A stretch of DNA of 64,000 bases, taken from Citrobacter youngae ATCC 29220 (GTDB lineage Bacteria; Pseudomonadota; Gammaproteobacteria; Enterobacterales; Enterobacteriaceae). Below, piece by piece: positions 1 to 9,445 of the stretch. The stretch spans positions 496,305-560,304 of the forward strand of contig NZ_GG730299.1 in NCBI RefSeq assembly GCF_000155975.1, written 5' to 3'. How positions within the stretch are numbered: the stretch's first letter is position 1; every line of letters begins with the position of its first letter. The translations under genes and the position numbers were made by a program. The notes beneath the pieces were generated by a model that made no database searches, was not told the DNA's origin, and was given only the letters and a program-made list of their open reading frames with translations.

Positions 1-1809
1 CTGCGTGCCGGGGATATGTATACCTCATCAGATATTTTTGATGCGGTGCGCTTTCGTGGCGTACGGTTGTATCGCGATATGCAGATGCTGCCGAACTCAA
101 AACAGAATTTTACGCCGCTGGTGCAGGGGATTGCGCAAAGTAACGCGCTGGTCACCATCGAACAGAACGGTTTTGTGGTTTATCAGAAAGAGGTTCCGCC
201 AGGCCCGTTCTCTATTGCGGATTTGCAGTTGGCTGGCGGCGGTGCGGATCTTGACGTCAGTATCAAAGAGGCGGACGGCTCTGTAACAACCTATCTGGTG
301 CCCTATGCTGCGGTGCCCAATATGTTGCAGCCGGGTGTCTCAAAATATGATTTAGCGGCAGGGCGTAGCCATATCGAAGGCGCCAGCAACCAGACCGATT
401 TTGCGCAGATGAGCTACCAATATGGGCTGAATAATTTGTTAACGCTGTATGGCGGTACCATGCTGGCGGATAACTACAATGCGTTCACCCTGGGTACCGG
501 CTGGAATACACGTATCGGCGCGATTTCCGTTGATGCGACACAATCTCATAGCAAGCAAGACAATGGTGATGTGTTTGACGGGCAAAGTTACCAGATCGCC
601 TATAACAAGTATTTAACACAAACCGCCACCCGTTTTGGGCTTGCTGCCTATCGTTACTCGTCACGAGATTACCGAACGTTTAACGATCACGTCTGGGCCA
701 ATAACAAAGACAGCTATCATCGTGATGAAAATGATGTGTATGACATCGCGGATTATTATCAGAACGATTTTGGTCGTAAGAACAGTTTTTCGGCTAACGT
801 TAGCCAATCTTTGCCGCAGGGCTGGGGTTCTGTATCTTTGAGCACGCTGTGGCGTGATTACTGGGGCCGTAGCGGCAGCAGTAAAGATTATCAGGTGAGT
901 TATTCCAATAGCTGGCAACGGATTAGCTATACCTTTTCAGCTAGTCAGACTTACAACGAGGATCATCACGAAGATAAGCGTTTTAACGTCTTTATCTCCA
1001 TTCCGTTTGACTGGGGAGATGACATTAGCACTCCGCGCCGACATTTGTATGTGTCTAACTCAACGACCTTTGATGATGATGGTTTTGCGTCTAACAATAC
1101 CGGGCTTTCCGGCACCGCAGGCAGTCGCGATCAGTTTAACTATGGGGTGAATCTCAGTCATCAACGACAGAACAGCGAAACAACGGCCGGCGGTAATCTG
1201 ACGTGGAATGCGCCGGTCGCCACGCTTAACGGCAGCTACAGCCAGTCGTCTAAATATACGCAAACTGGCGGCAGTATTTCAGGTGGGCTGGTGGCCTGGT
1301 CGGGAGGCGTGAATTTAGCCAACCGGCTGTCGGAAACGTTTGCCGTGATGCATGCGCCGGGTCTGGAAGGGGCCTATGTGAACGGGCAGAAATACCGTAC
1401 CACCAACCGCAATGGCGTGGTGGTCTACGACGGCTTAACGCCTTATCGTGAAAACCACTTGATGCTGGATGTTTCCAATACTAATAGTGAAACCGATCTG
1501 CAAGGGAATCGGCGTAATACAGCCCCATATCGGGGGGCAGTCGTTCTGGCGATGTTTGATACTGACCAACGTAAACCTTGGTATATCCGGGCGCAGCGCC
1601 CTGATGGTTCATCGCTGACGTTTGGTTACGAAGTTGAGGATATTCATGGACACAATATTGGCGTGGTAGGCCAGGGAAGCCAGCTCTTTATTCGTACCAA
1701 TGAAGTACCGCCAGAAATAAATGTGGCAGTTGATAAGCAACAGGGACTTTCATGCTCAATCACTTTCGGCAAAACGATTGATGAAAGTAAAGTTTATATT
1801 TGTCGGTAA
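1..1809 (+). CDS. stcC: Fimbrial outer-membrane usher, 3' part (StcC-like)
   Basis: This is the C-terminal 602 residues of a chaperone-usher pathway usher, the outer-membrane barrel that exports and assembles pilus subunits. The reading frame is open from the first base, so the start lies outside the window; full ushers are about 830-870 residues, so roughly 250 are missing. The visible part has the alternating aromatic and polar strands of the barrel (for example the segment ending GWNTRIG), and the C-terminal domain with the conserved cysteine pair (LSCSITF near the end and the final ICR). The next gene starts 15 bp after its stop. The stc assignment rests on the position next to an rcnB-like gene and thiM, as in Salmonella. 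Confidence 0.85.
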   Translation: MRAGDMYTSSDIFDAVRFRGVRLYRDMQMLPNSKQNFTPLVQGIAQSNALVTIEQNGFVVYQKEVPPGPFSIADLQLAGGGADLDVSIKEADGSVTTYLVPYAAVPNMLQPGVSKYDLAAGRSHIEGASNQTDFAQMSYQYGLNNLLTLYGGTMLADNYNAFTLGTGWNTRIGAISVDATQSHSKQDNGDVFDGQSYQIAYNKYLTQTATRFGLAAYRYSSRDYRTFNDHVWANNKDSYHRDENDVYDIADYYQNDFGRKNSFSANVSQSLPQGWGSVSLSTLWRDYWGRSGSSKDYQVSYSNSWQRISYTFSASQTYNEDHHEDKRFNVFISIPFDWGDDISTPRRHLYVSNSTTFDDDGFASNNTGLSGTAGSRDQFNYGVNLSHQRQNSETTAGGNLTWNAPVATLNGSYSQSSKYTQTGGSISGGLVAWSGGVNLANRLSETFAVMHAPGLEGAYVNGQKYRTTNRNGVVVYDGLTPYRENHLMLDVSNTNSETDLQGNRRNTAPYRGAVVLAMFDTDQRKPWYIRAQRPDGSSLTFGYEVEDIHGHNIGVVGQGSQLFIRTNEVPPEINVAVDKQQGLSCSITFGKTIDESKVYICR

Positions 1810-1824
1810 GGTGGAGAGTCGACC

Positions 1825-2853
1825 ATGAAAATTATCTTTTTTATGTTAACACTTTTATTTTCAGTTGATTTATATGCAACCTGTACCTCTGGGAATACTA
1901 CAATTACTGGAGTGATTAATATACCACAGTCATTTTCATCCTCGGGGAGTTATACTGAGTCTATGATTAGTTCCTTTGGCCCGATAAAATGTACAGCTTC
2001 GGGCGAATCACTTAACTATTGGGTGCCATTAAAAGTGATATATTTTTCTCTTTATAATGATGCGCTTAAACTAAAGTTGGAAATATCAAACCCACAGCAA
2101 GGACTGGAAATAATTGGGAATGGTACCAAGGTAGTAAGTGTTAGCCATTCGTTACATATTACCTCTGCTGATAATTCAGATAAGATGGATTTCTCCTCGG
2201 CCAATGGCTCCGTTACCATTGAAAGTATTATTCAGGCGTCTACAATTAGAAATTTGGAAGAAAGGGTAAGAAGTGAATGTGAAACCCCACTTACAACAAA
2301 AAATATATGCATGGCTTTAAGGATGTGGTGGTACGATTTGACTAATCCAGGTCAGGTAAGTTTTGCTAAAAACGTTACCATTAGCTATGTCCCACCTGAT
2401 TCAACGTGTGATATAGAAAATGATGTTAACATCACACTACCGGATGTATCGCTTTCAGCATTGCCGCAAAGTGGTATGGTTAGCAACATTATAGGCCAGG
2501 GGAATATCATTCTTAACTGTATTAACTCCTTGAACGGCAATTCAACAAGAAATGCTTCGGTTTTTCTTAGCAGTGTAGATTTAAAAAATATCGGTAATGA
2601 TGATATATTGATAGATAACAATTTCGATGGTATAGGTTTTATTTTAAGTGATCAGAATGATAATAAAATAAAAATATCATCTTCCCAAAATACGCGAGCT
2701 GGAGCAACGTCATTGCAGGATATCCAGAAAGGTTTGCCGCTTAGAGCATCTTATAATATACCAATTAAAGCAAGATACTATGTATATGATAAAAATAAAA
2801 TTCACCCAGGCGATTTTAGTGCTCTTGCAAAAATTAACATAATTTATGATTGA
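1825..2853 (+). CDS. stcD: Fimbrial minor subunit/adhesin, last gene of the stc operon
   Basis: The product has 342 residues, with a signal peptide at residues 1-19 (ending DLYAT) followed by a mostly beta-rich, cysteine-containing secreted protein. It directly follows the usher and is the last gene before a terminator, the usual place for a tip adhesin or minor pilin of a chaperone-usher operon. The start has a GGAGAG Shine-Dalgarno sequence just upstream. Base composition is clearly more AT-rich than the usher, as is common for fimbrial tip genes under diversifying selection or transfer. I do not recognise a specific receptor-binding domain; the name follows the Salmonella stc gene order. 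Confidence 0.75.
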   Translation: MKIIFFMLTLLFSVDLYATCTSGNTTITGVINIPQSFSSSGSYTESMISSFGPIKCTASGESLNYWVPLKVIYFSLYNDALKLKLEISNPQQGLEIIGNGTKVVSVSHSLHITSADNSDKMDFSSANGSVTIESIIQASTIRNLEERVRSECETPLTTKNICMALRMWWYDLTNPGQVSFAKNVTISYVPPDSTCDIENDVNITLPDVSLSALPQSGMVSNIIGQGNIILNCINSLNGNSTRNASVFLSSVDLKNIGNDDILIDNNFDGIGFILSDQNDNKIKISSSQNTRAGATSLQDIQKGLPLRASYNIPIKARYYVYDKNKIHPGDFSALAKINIIYD

Positions 2854-2873
2854 ATATAAATTTTCCTTTTGAA

Positions 2874-2897
2874 CCCCCTCGCAATTGCGCAAGGGGG
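2874..2897. terminator. Terminator between convergent stcD and rcnB-like gene
   Basis: A near-perfect hairpin (CCCCCTCGC with GCAAGGGGG arms) stands between the convergent stops at 2853 and 2905. T-rich sequence lies on the left side and A-rich on the right, so it could serve both strands. Confidence 0.7.
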
Positions 2898-2904
2898 AAA
2901 TTAA

Positions 2905-3237
2905 TTACCGATGATAAAAAATCTCGCCGTCGTAGGCTTTAATGATCTTAGCATCGGCATCATTGACCAGCACATAAGCGCCGCCCATGTAGGTCCAGTG
3001 GGTGCCTGCCGTCGGTGCGGGCAGGTTGCGCAGATTCCACTGCTTAATGGTGTATTCGCTGGTGAGATACAGTGGTGGAACTTTGTCACCGGGTTTGAAA
3101 TGGGTAAAATCGGCAATAAAACTTTTTAGCTCATATTGATCAATACCCTTTGCGGCAGCAGTAGCTGTAGGCGCGGCCCAGACGGTGCTGGTTACGAGCA
3201 ACAGCGCGCCCAGCAACATTTTCTTCTTCATACCCAT
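2905..3237 (-). CDS. RcnB-family periplasmic protein
   Basis: This 110-residue protein has a signal peptide of about 22 residues (cleavage near VWA-AP) and ends with the family signature WTYMGGAYVLVN and KIIKAYDGEIFYHR. E. coli RcnB is a periplasmic protein of nearly the same length needed for nickel and cobalt homeostasis with the RcnA efflux pump. No rcnA or rcnR is adjacent here, so the gene is a stand-alone paralog (called yohN in some Salmonella annotations). A second ATG two codons in (MKKKMLL) is an equally good start. Confidence 0.8.
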   Translation of the reverse strand: MGMKKKMLLGALLLVTSTVWAAPTATAAAKGIDQYELKSFIADFTHFKPGDKVPPLYLTSEYTIKQWNLRNLPAPTAGTHWTYMGGAYVLVNDADAKIIKAYDGEIFYHR

Positions 3238-3477
3238 CCTCTCTACCTGTTCGGGTCATCAAAATCAGTCATGTATGATTCCTGGCTAACAGGACATCTG
3301 ACAAGCATTATTTTGTGATCACTCCAGTAATTTCGTAAAAAGTGTAAATGAAAGTACAGAAATCCGGCAACTGTGACCAGAGGTTTAGCAGCGAAGCATC
3401 AGCGTGCCGTGCCAATTTACATCACCATACACAGACAGTATCCTGTTGCTGAAACCAGCATATTACATTTGCGTTTC

Positions 3478-3560
3478 AATGACTCGGGGTGCCCTTCCTT
3501 GTGAAGGCTGAGAAATACCCGTACCACCTGATCTGGATAATGCCAGCGTAGGGAAGTCTG
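3478..3560 (+). promoter_or_regulatory. TPP (THI-box) riboswitch of thiM
   Basis: The sequence contains the conserved thiamine pyrophosphate aptamer elements in order: GACTCGGGGTGCCC, GGCTGAGAA, ATACCCGT, ACCTGATCTGGATAATGCCA and GCGTAGGGAA. It lies directly upstream of thiM, and the distal part runs towards the AGGAG ribosome-binding site at 3591-3595, seven bases before the ATG. By analogy with the E. coli thiM riboswitch, TPP binding should hide this site and block translation of thiM and thiD. Confidence 0.95.
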
Positions 3561-3602
3561 ACACTGCTCGTGTCCCTTCTTCGCGCGGGCAGGAGCTGAA
3601 CC

Positions 3603-4391
3603 ATGCAGCCTGACCTGCACAGCCGCGCGCTTGCGGCCCATGCCTTACACCAATTTAGAACGCTTTCCCCCCTCACGCACTGTATGACCAATGAGGTCGT
3701 GCAAAACTTTACCGCCAATACGCTGCTGGCGTTAGGCGCATCACCTGCGATGGTGGTTGAACCTGAAGAAGCCAGCCAGTTTGCGGCTATCGCCAGCGCG
3801 TTGCTGGTTAACGTCGGTACGCTTACCCGTAATCGGGCTACGGCGATGCGTGCCGCCGTTGAACAGGCTCACCTTGCTAAAACCCCCTGGACGCTCGATC
3901 CCGTTGCCGTGGGCGCGCTTGAGTTTCGCCGTCGCTTCTGTCTGGATTTACTTGCGCTGCAGCCAGCCGCTGTTCGCGGCAACGCGTCGGAAATACTGGC
4001 GCTGGCAGGAATGAACGGCGGGGGGCGTGGGGTGGACACGACCGATACGCCAGCCGCTGCGCTTGGCGCGGCCCAGGCGCTGGCCCGTCAGGTAGGGACC
4101 ATCGTCGTGGTGACCGGCGAAGTGGATTACGTTACCGATGGTCTGCGTACCGTCTGTGTGAACGGCGGTGACCCGTTGATGACGCGCGTGGTCGGCACCG
4201 GATGCGCGCTATCGGCGGTCGTTGCGGCCAGCTGCGCCTTGCCCGGAGACCGGCTTGATAACGTCGCTTCCGCCTGTAGCTGGATGAAACAGGCCGGACA
4301 CATCGCCACCCAACAATCAACCGGACCGGGCAGTTTTGTCCCGACCTTTCTCGACGCTCTCTATAACCTGAACGCGCAGGAGCAAGCATGA
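3603..4391 (+). CDS. thiM: Hydroxyethylthiazole kinase ThiM
   Basis: This 262-residue thiamine-salvage enzyme phosphorylates 4-methyl-5-(2-hydroxyethyl)thiazole with ATP so that it can be joined to HMP-PP. It has the same length as the E. coli protein and the ribokinase-like signatures, including the early [19 protein letters not shown] segment and the C-terminal [12 protein letters not shown] anion-hole loop with its catalytic cysteine. It follows a TPP riboswitch and overlaps thiD by 4 bp, so the two are translationally coupled and controlled by TPP. Confidence 0.95.
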   Translation: MQPDLHSRALAAHALHQFRTLSPLTHCMTNEVVQNFTANTLLALGASPAMVVEPEEASQFAAIASALLVNVGTLTRNRATAMRAAVEQAHLAKTPWTLDPVAVGALEFRRRFCLDLLALQPAAVRGNASEILALAGMNGGGRGVDTTDTPAAALGAAQALARQVGTIVVVTGEVDYVTDGLRTVCVNGGDPLMTRVVGTGCALSAVVAASCALPGDRLDNVASACSWMKQAGHIATQQSTGPGSFVPTFLDALYNLNAQEQA

Positions 4392-5188
4392 AACGGATTA
4401 ACGCACTAACGATCGCCGGAACCGATCCCAGCGGTGGCGCGGGTATTCAGGCCGATTTAAAAACTTTCTCCGCGCTTGGCGCTTACGGCTGCTCGGTCAT
4501 CACGGCATTGGTGGCGCAAAATACGCGCGGAGTGCAGTCGGTGTATCGCATTGAACCGGATTTTGTCGCGGCGCAACTGGACTCGGTGTTGAGTGATGTG
4601 CGTATCGACACCACCAAAATCGGCATGCTGGCGGAAGCGGATATAGTTGAGGCGGTCGCCGAACGTTTGCATCGTCATCGGGTACAAAATGTGGTGCTGG
4701 ATACGGTCATGCTGGCGAAAAGCGGCGATCCGTTACTGTCGCCCTCGGCGGTAGAAACGCTGCGTACCCGTTTGTTGCCGCAGGTTTCAATTATCACCCC
4801 AAACTTGCCGGAAGCTGCGGCATTGCTCGGCGCATCGCATGCGCAAACGGAACAGGAGATGTTAGAGCAGGGGAGAGCGCTGCGGGCGTTGGGCTGCGAG
4901 GCGGTGTTGATGAAAGGCGGTCATCTGGAGGATGCGCAAAGCCCGGACTGGCTCTTTACCCGCGATGGCGAGCAGCGTTTTACCGCGCCCCGTGTCATCA
5001 CTAAAAATACCCACGGCACCGGCTGTACGCTGTCCGCAGCGTTGGCGGCGCTGCGTCCTCGGCATGACAATTGGGCTGATACGGTACAGGAAGCCAAACT
5101 GTGGCTTTCAGCGGCGCTGGCACAGGCTGACACGCTGGAAGTCGGTGAAGGAATTGGGCCGGTGCATCATTTTCACGCGTGGTGGTAA
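4388..5188 (+). CDS. thiD: HMP/HMP-P kinase ThiD
   Basis: This 266-residue ribokinase-family enzyme phosphorylates hydroxymethylpyrimidine twice to HMP-PP for thiamine synthesis. The N-terminal [17 protein letters not shown] substrate-binding motif and the C-terminal [13 protein letters not shown] motif are both present. Its ATG overlaps the thiM stop by 4 bp. The gene is the distal member of the riboswitch-controlled thiMD operon; yegW begins 41 bp later and may receive read-through transcription. Confidence 0.95.
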   Translation: MKRINALTIAGTDPSGGAGIQADLKTFSALGAYGCSVITALVAQNTRGVQSVYRIEPDFVAAQLDSVLSDVRIDTTKIGMLAEADIVEAVAERLHRHRVQNVVLDTVMLAKSGDPLLSPSAVETLRTRLLPQVSIITPNLPEAAALLGASHAQTEQEMLEQGRALRALGCEAVLMKGGHLEDAQSPDWLFTRDGEQRFTAPRVITKNTHGTGCTLSAALAALRPRHDNWADTVQEAKLWLSAALAQADTLEVGEGIGPVHHFHAWW

Positions 5189-5229
5189 TGAGTATACTGG
5201 CTGCAGAAACGGCTGCCTGGAAAAGATAA

Positions 5230-5976
5230 ATGGAACAAGCGCATACCCAGCTTATCGCGCAACTGAATGAACGCATTTCAGCGGCAGATAATACGCCGCT
5301 GTATATGAAATTTGCGCAAACGGTGAAAAACGCTGTGCGCAGCGGGATTCTGGAGCATGGCAATATCCTGCCCGGCGAGCGCGATCTCAGCCAGTTAACC
5401 GGCGTGTCGCGAATTACGGTACGCAAGGCGATGCAGGCTCTGGAGGAAGAAGGCGTGGTGACCCGTGCCCGCGGCTATGGGACGCAGATCAATAACATCT
5501 TCGAGTATTCGCTCAAAGAAGCGCGGGGTTTTTCGCAGCAGGTCGTTTTACGCGGTAAAAAACCGGATACGCTGTGGGTCAACAAGCGCATTGTGTCTTG
5601 CCCGGAAGAGGTGGCGCAGCAGTTGGCTGTTGCCGTAGGGAGTGACGTTTTCCTGCTCAAGCGCATTCGCTATGTCGATGAAGACGCGGTTTCTATTGAA
5701 GAGTCATGGGTTCCTGCCCATCTTATCCATGATGTGGATGCTATCGGCGTTTCGCTGTATGACTATTTCCGTAGCCAGCAAATTTTTCCGCAGCGCACGC
5801 GTTCACGGGTCAGCGCCCGGATGCCGGACGCGGAGTTTCAGGCGCATATTCAAATGGACAGCAAAGTGCCGGTACTGGTGATCAAGCAGGTAGCGCTTGA
5901 CCAGCAGCAACGGCCCATTGAATACAGCATCAGCTATTGTCGAAGCGATCTATACGTTTTTGTGTGCGAGGAGTAA
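5230..5976 (+). CDS. yegW: GntR/HutC-family transcription regulator YegW
   Basis: A 248-residue regulator with an N-terminal winged-helix GntR domain (residues about 20-90, containing LPGERDLSQLTGVSRITVRKA) and a C-terminal UTRA effector domain (about 105-245). The ligand is not known; neighbouring kinase, glycohydrolase and transporter genes on the other strand are its likely targets. Its 3' end overlaps the convergent yegV gene by 27 bp, so full-length transcripts of the two genes are complementary at their ends. Confidence 0.9.
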   Translation: MEQAHTQLIAQLNERISAADNTPLYMKFAQTVKNAVRSGILEHGNILPGERDLSQLTGVSRITVRKAMQALEEEGVVTRARGYGTQINNIFEYSLKEARGFSQQVVLRGKKPDTLWVNKRIVSCPEEVAQQLAVAVGSDVFLLKRIRYVDEDAVSIEESWVPAHLIHDVDAIGVSLYDYFRSQQIFPQRTRSRVSARMPDAEFQAHIQMDSKVPVLVIKQVALDQQQRPIEYSISYCRSDLYVFVCEE

Positions 5977-6918
5977 CGCCTCGCGAGAGGGGGCGCAATC
6001 GCCGCCGCGATGCCCTACCACCCAGGATGCCACCGCGTTACCCAGCAGAACCGCATCAGCCAGCGGCCAGCCTGACGTCAGTCCGGCCAACATACCCCCG
6101 GCATGGCTATCTCCCGCGCCAATGGTATCAACGACCGTTGTGGTAAATGCCGGTACGCAGCCGGATGTTTGCGCGCTGAAATACCACGCGCCGTCTTTAT
6201 CGTGGCGTACCACCACCGGCGCGGCGAAACGGCGTACCCATTCTGCGCCAAAACCTTCCACATCCAGGCTCAATGCAAACCGCTCGGCGGCAATTTCGGC
6301 CTCTTGCCGATTAAGTGACACCAGCGGACGGCAGGCCATAATTCGCGCCATTAAAGCGTCGGAAATATCGCCGATTCGCGGACCAAAATCGATAAACGGC
6401 GTCACGTCTTCCAGACCTTCCAGCCACTGTACCAGCAGCTCGCCGCATGGAGAGGCTAACTGATAGCCTGACAGATAGACCAGACCGTTGCGCGGGATGT
6501 CCAGACGCGCCAGCCAGTCGGCGTTCCACTGGTTTTCGATGCCGCTAAAAGACATAAAGGTACGTTCGCCGTCCGGCTCCACCAGAGCCAGACACCAGCC
6601 GTTATCGCCTTCTGCGTTGTCGATCAGGCTATGCAATCCCTCTTTTGCCATCCGGTTGCGGATAATATCGGCCCATACCCCCTGACCCAGCGGTAGCGCA
6701 TTGCTGGCGTTGATACCTAATCGCTTAAGCGCAACGGCGATATTGAGCGCGCAGCCGCCGATGTTAACGCCCTGCTGTTTAAGCTCGATATCACATCCGC
6801 GCCAGGGGAGGGCATACGCATCGGCAATGACATCAATCACCGCCGCACCCACCACCGTTACTGGCCGCTGTGTACGCAACTGCGGGATAAGTTGTTGCAG
6901 ACGCGTGCTGTTGTTCAT
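5950..6918 (-). CDS. yegV: PfkB-family sugar/nucleoside kinase YegV
   Basis: This predicted carbohydrate or nucleoside kinase of 322 residues has the N-terminal PfkB GG region (GVNIGGCALNIAVALKRLG) and the C-terminal DTIGAGDSHAGGMLAGL motif with the catalytic aspartate. The substrate is unknown. I chose the ATG at 6918 (MNNSTR) over one four codons upstream because it overlaps the yegU stop by 4 bp, matching the yegU/yegT junction. It is the last gene of a tightly packed yegT-yegU-yegV operon. Confidence 0.9.
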   Translation of the reverse strand: MNNSTRLQQLIPQLRTQRPVTVVGAAVIDVIADAYALPWRGCDIELKQQGVNIGGCALNIAVALKRLGINASNALPLGQGVWADIIRNRMAKEGLHSLIDNAEGDNGWCLALVEPDGERTFMSFSGIENQWNADWLARLDIPRNGLVYLSGYQLASPCGELLVQWLEGLEDVTPFIDFGPRIGDISDALMARIMACRPLVSLNRQEAEIAAERFALSLDVEGFGAEWVRRFAAPVVVRHDKDGAWYFSAQTSGCVPAFTTTVVDTIGAGDSHAGGMLAGLTSGWPLADAVLLGNAVASWVVGHRGGDCAPSREALLLAHKNV

Positions 6919-7919
6919 AGCGCCTCCCACCGCTCGCGCAGCCGCATTAATCCGTTGGCATAGCGGGTAAAGTCCAGCTGATTTACCGCATCCAGTTCCT
7001 GTTTTAATACCGGGTTAATCGCACTCACGCCGTGCAACGCACCGCAAATGGCGGTCGCCATCGCCCCGATGGTGTCGGTATCGCCCCCGAGGTTCGCGCA
7101 CAGAACCGCGCAACGGTTAGGATCGGTCTGCGCCAGTTCGACCATCGCGATGGCGCAGGGCACGGATTCAATGGTGCTGGTTCCAGCCCCCACAACCTGA
7201 TACAACTGCTCGCTGGCGGACTCAATGCCATCGGCATGACGAACGATTTTCAGCGCCAGTTCAAGGCGGGCAGAGAGCGATGCGCTGAAGGTGGTGATCC
7301 GCTTTTGCTGCGCATGCCGGGCAATAGCGGGCAGCGCGTCGACAATCTCCGTCCATTTTCCTCCGTCGATAGCGCGCGATACCGCCCACGCCACCACCAC
7401 CGCGCCGGCGATAGCCAGATCCGACTTATGCGTCGGGCTGGAGGCCAGTGCCACGTCATCGATAAAGGTATCGAGATTAACCGCGGGCAGCAGGCAGCCC
7501 AGCGGCGAAACGCGCATCGCGGCTCCGTTAGTGACGCCATTATTTTCCAGTTCGGCAACAGGTTTGCCATCGCGAATAGCTTTTAGCGCAATTTTTGACG
7601 TTGGACCGAGCACGTTTTTATTGAAGGCATCGAAACGTTCGGCCCAGGCCAGAATATTGCGGCCAATCACGTCCGGGACTATCTTTCCGTCACATTCAAG
7701 CAGGGCATCAGCCAGGCACAGGGCCATGGAAGTGTCATCAGTAAACTCCGCCTGGTTAAAATAGCAGGCGGCATTATTTTCCGCAGGTCCAGGCAAGAAA
7801 CGCTCGATCCAACCGAAGTGTTCTTTTACCCGGGTTCTTGGCCACAGTTCCGACGGCATGCCCATCGCATCCCCTAACGCCTGCCCATAAAGAGCACCGA
7901 GAATACGTTCTGCTTTCAT
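6915..7919 (-). CDS. yegU: ADP-ribosylglycohydrolase-family protein YegU
   Basis: This 334-residue member of the DraG/ADP-ribosylglycohydrolase family shows the di-metal site motifs: GQALGDAMGMPSE at the N terminus, FTDDTSMALCLADA, and near the C terminus GGDTDTIGAMATAICGA. The family hydrolyses ADP-ribose or related N-glycosidic bonds. Its place between a PfkB kinase and a nucleoside-type transporter suggests a small molecule glycoside rather than an ADP-ribosylated protein as substrate, but this is inference. Start and stop each overlap a neighbour by 4 bp. Confidence 0.88.
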   Translation of the reverse strand: MKAERILGALYGQALGDAMGMPSELWPRTRVKEHFGWIERFLPGPAENNAACYFNQAEFTDDTSMALCLADALLECDGKIVPDVIGRNILAWAERFDAFNKNVLGPTSKIALKAIRDGKPVAELENNGVTNGAAMRVSPLGCLLPAVNLDTFIDDVALASSPTHKSDLAIAGAVVVAWAVSRAIDGGKWTEIVDALPAIARHAQQKRITTFSASLSARLELALKIVRHADGIESASEQLYQVVGAGTSTIESVPCAIAMVELAQTDPNRCAVLCANLGGDTDTIGAMATAICGALHGVSAINPVLKQELDAVNQLDFTRYANGLMRLRERWEAL

Positions 7920-9193
7920 TTCACTTCCCCTTGTTTCAACGCTACATCGCGATCGTCCACCTTAATGGCGGTGATTTCTTTGTCTGATTCGCGAAAGAAA
8001 ATCATAAACAGTACGGCAATGACGGCGATCATGATCGCGCCAAATCCCCACATGCCCGCCCAGTTGAAGGTAAGACCATCAACGGGCTCCTTATAGGCAA
8101 ACATTTTTTCCATCATTACGCCGCCCAGGCGATAACCCAGCAAGCTGCCGAATCCCTGACAGCAGAGGGTGATAAGCCCTTGTGCTGCGGTGCGCATGTG
8201 CGCTGGCGCTTTTTTATCAACATAGATATAGGCCGTAACGTAGTAGAAGTCGTAACTGACGCCGTGTAGCAAAATGCCGAGAAACAGCAGGGCGTAAGTG
8301 AAATATTCTTCCGCGCCGCCGTATACGAAAAATCCGTAGCGGATTGCCGCTGTAACAAGACCAAGCAGTAATACCTTTTTAATGCCAAAGCGCGTGGTGA
8401 AGAACGGCAGCGCGAGCATAAAGAAGATTTCAGAGAACTGGCCCAGCGTCATCCAGCCGGTGGCGTTTTTCATCCCGACTTCTGTCAGGTAGCCATTGGC
8501 GAAGATGTAATAAAACGCCAGCGGCATGGCAAACAGGAACGAGCAAAAGAAAAAGACGAGGAAGTTCTTATCCCGCAGCAGGATCAACGCATCCAGCCCC
8601 AGCATGACTTTGAAATCCATCTTGCCGGTACTTTTCGGCGGGGTATCCGGCAAAAAGAAGGCAAAGACGCCTAATAGCGCGGAACTTCCGGCCGTGATAA
8701 GCAGAGGGATATTGGTGGGGGAGATATCGCTATAGCCGAGCATTTGCGGTAAGAAACCGCAGGCTAAACCAGACGCAATCCAGCCAATGGTGCCCATCAC
8801 GCGGATGCGGGGGAAATCACGTTCAACGTCCGGTACGTTGGCAAAAGCGATACTGTTGGTTAACGCAATTGTCGGCATATAGGTCAGTGAATAGGCCAGT
8901 AACAGCGGGAAGAATCCGCTGAAGGTGGTTTGCTGCGCGGCGAAGTACATCAGGATGGCGCCGACGAACATCAACACGGCCAGCACTTTTTGCGCGGAGA
9001 AAAAGCGGTCAGTGATAGAGCCGACCAGAATCGGCGACAGGATCGCGGCAATGGCGGTACAGGCGTAAGACCAACCAATTTCGCCTGCGGTAAAGCCGCT
9101 TTTGCTCAGCCATAGCCAAAGCGGTACAAACCAGGCGCCCCAAATAAACCACTCAACAAACATCATGAACGACAGCTTAACTGTAGTTTTCAT
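7916..9193 (-). CDS. yegT: Nucleoside:H+ symporter-family transporter YegT
   Basis: A major facilitator superfamily inner-membrane protein with about 12 hydrophobic segments, related to NupG/XapB (for example MMFVEWFIWGAWFVPLWLWL split by short polar loops). I used the ATG at 9193 (MKTTVKLSFM), which matches the E. coli start; the upstream in-frame codons would add 15 residues without a membrane role. It probably brings in the nucleoside-like substrate processed by YegU and YegV. It is first in its operon and divergent from fbaB. Confidence 0.9.
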   Translation of the reverse strand: MKTTVKLSFMMFVEWFIWGAWFVPLWLWLSKSGFTAGEIGWSYACTAIAAILSPILVGSITDRFFSAQKVLAVLMFVGAILMYFAAQQTTFSGFFPLLLAYSLTYMPTIALTNSIAFANVPDVERDFPRIRVMGTIGWIASGLACGFLPQMLGYSDISPTNIPLLITAGSSALLGVFAFFLPDTPPKSTGKMDFKVMLGLDALILLRDKNFLVFFFCSFLFAMPLAFYYIFANGYLTEVGMKNATGWMTLGQFSEIFFMLALPFFTTRFGIKKVLLLGLVTAAIRYGFFVYGGAEEYFTYALLFLGILLHGVSYDFYYVTAYIYVDKKAPAHMRTAAQGLITLCCQGFGSLLGYRLGGVMMEKMFAYKEPVDGLTFNWAGMWGFGAIMIAVIAVLFMIFFRESDKEITAIKVDDRDVALKQGEVK

Positions 9194-9300
9194 CTTTAAA
9201 TCCTTCATGACAGGTAAGGTACGCGTTGATAGTACCATTTGATAATACCTTTAAAATACCTTTGCGGTCTAAATTTGACCGCCTTAACATTATTTTTTCC

Positions 9301-9312
9301 TGAATCGTTCCA
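9301..9312. promoter_or_regulatory. Candidate Cra (FruR) operator in the yegT-fbaB divergent region
   Basis: The sequence TGAATCGTTCCA resembles the Cra consensus TGAAACGTTTCA (two mismatches) and lies 134 bp before fbaB, a glycolytic/gluconeogenic gene of the kind Cra controls. This is a by-eye match only. The rest of 9194-9445 should hold the two divergent promoters; I do not assign them. Confidence 0.3.
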
Positions 9313-9445
9313 GCGGAAATCGCTGAAAAGTGCGCTAAAGATGGAAAAAAAGCGCAGTCGGTACCAGGCTTATTGCTGCCCGCAAAAAGGCGGGTCAGGA
9401 TAATTCACATTCCGATGCTAAATCGGAACTTACGGGAGCATAGCT

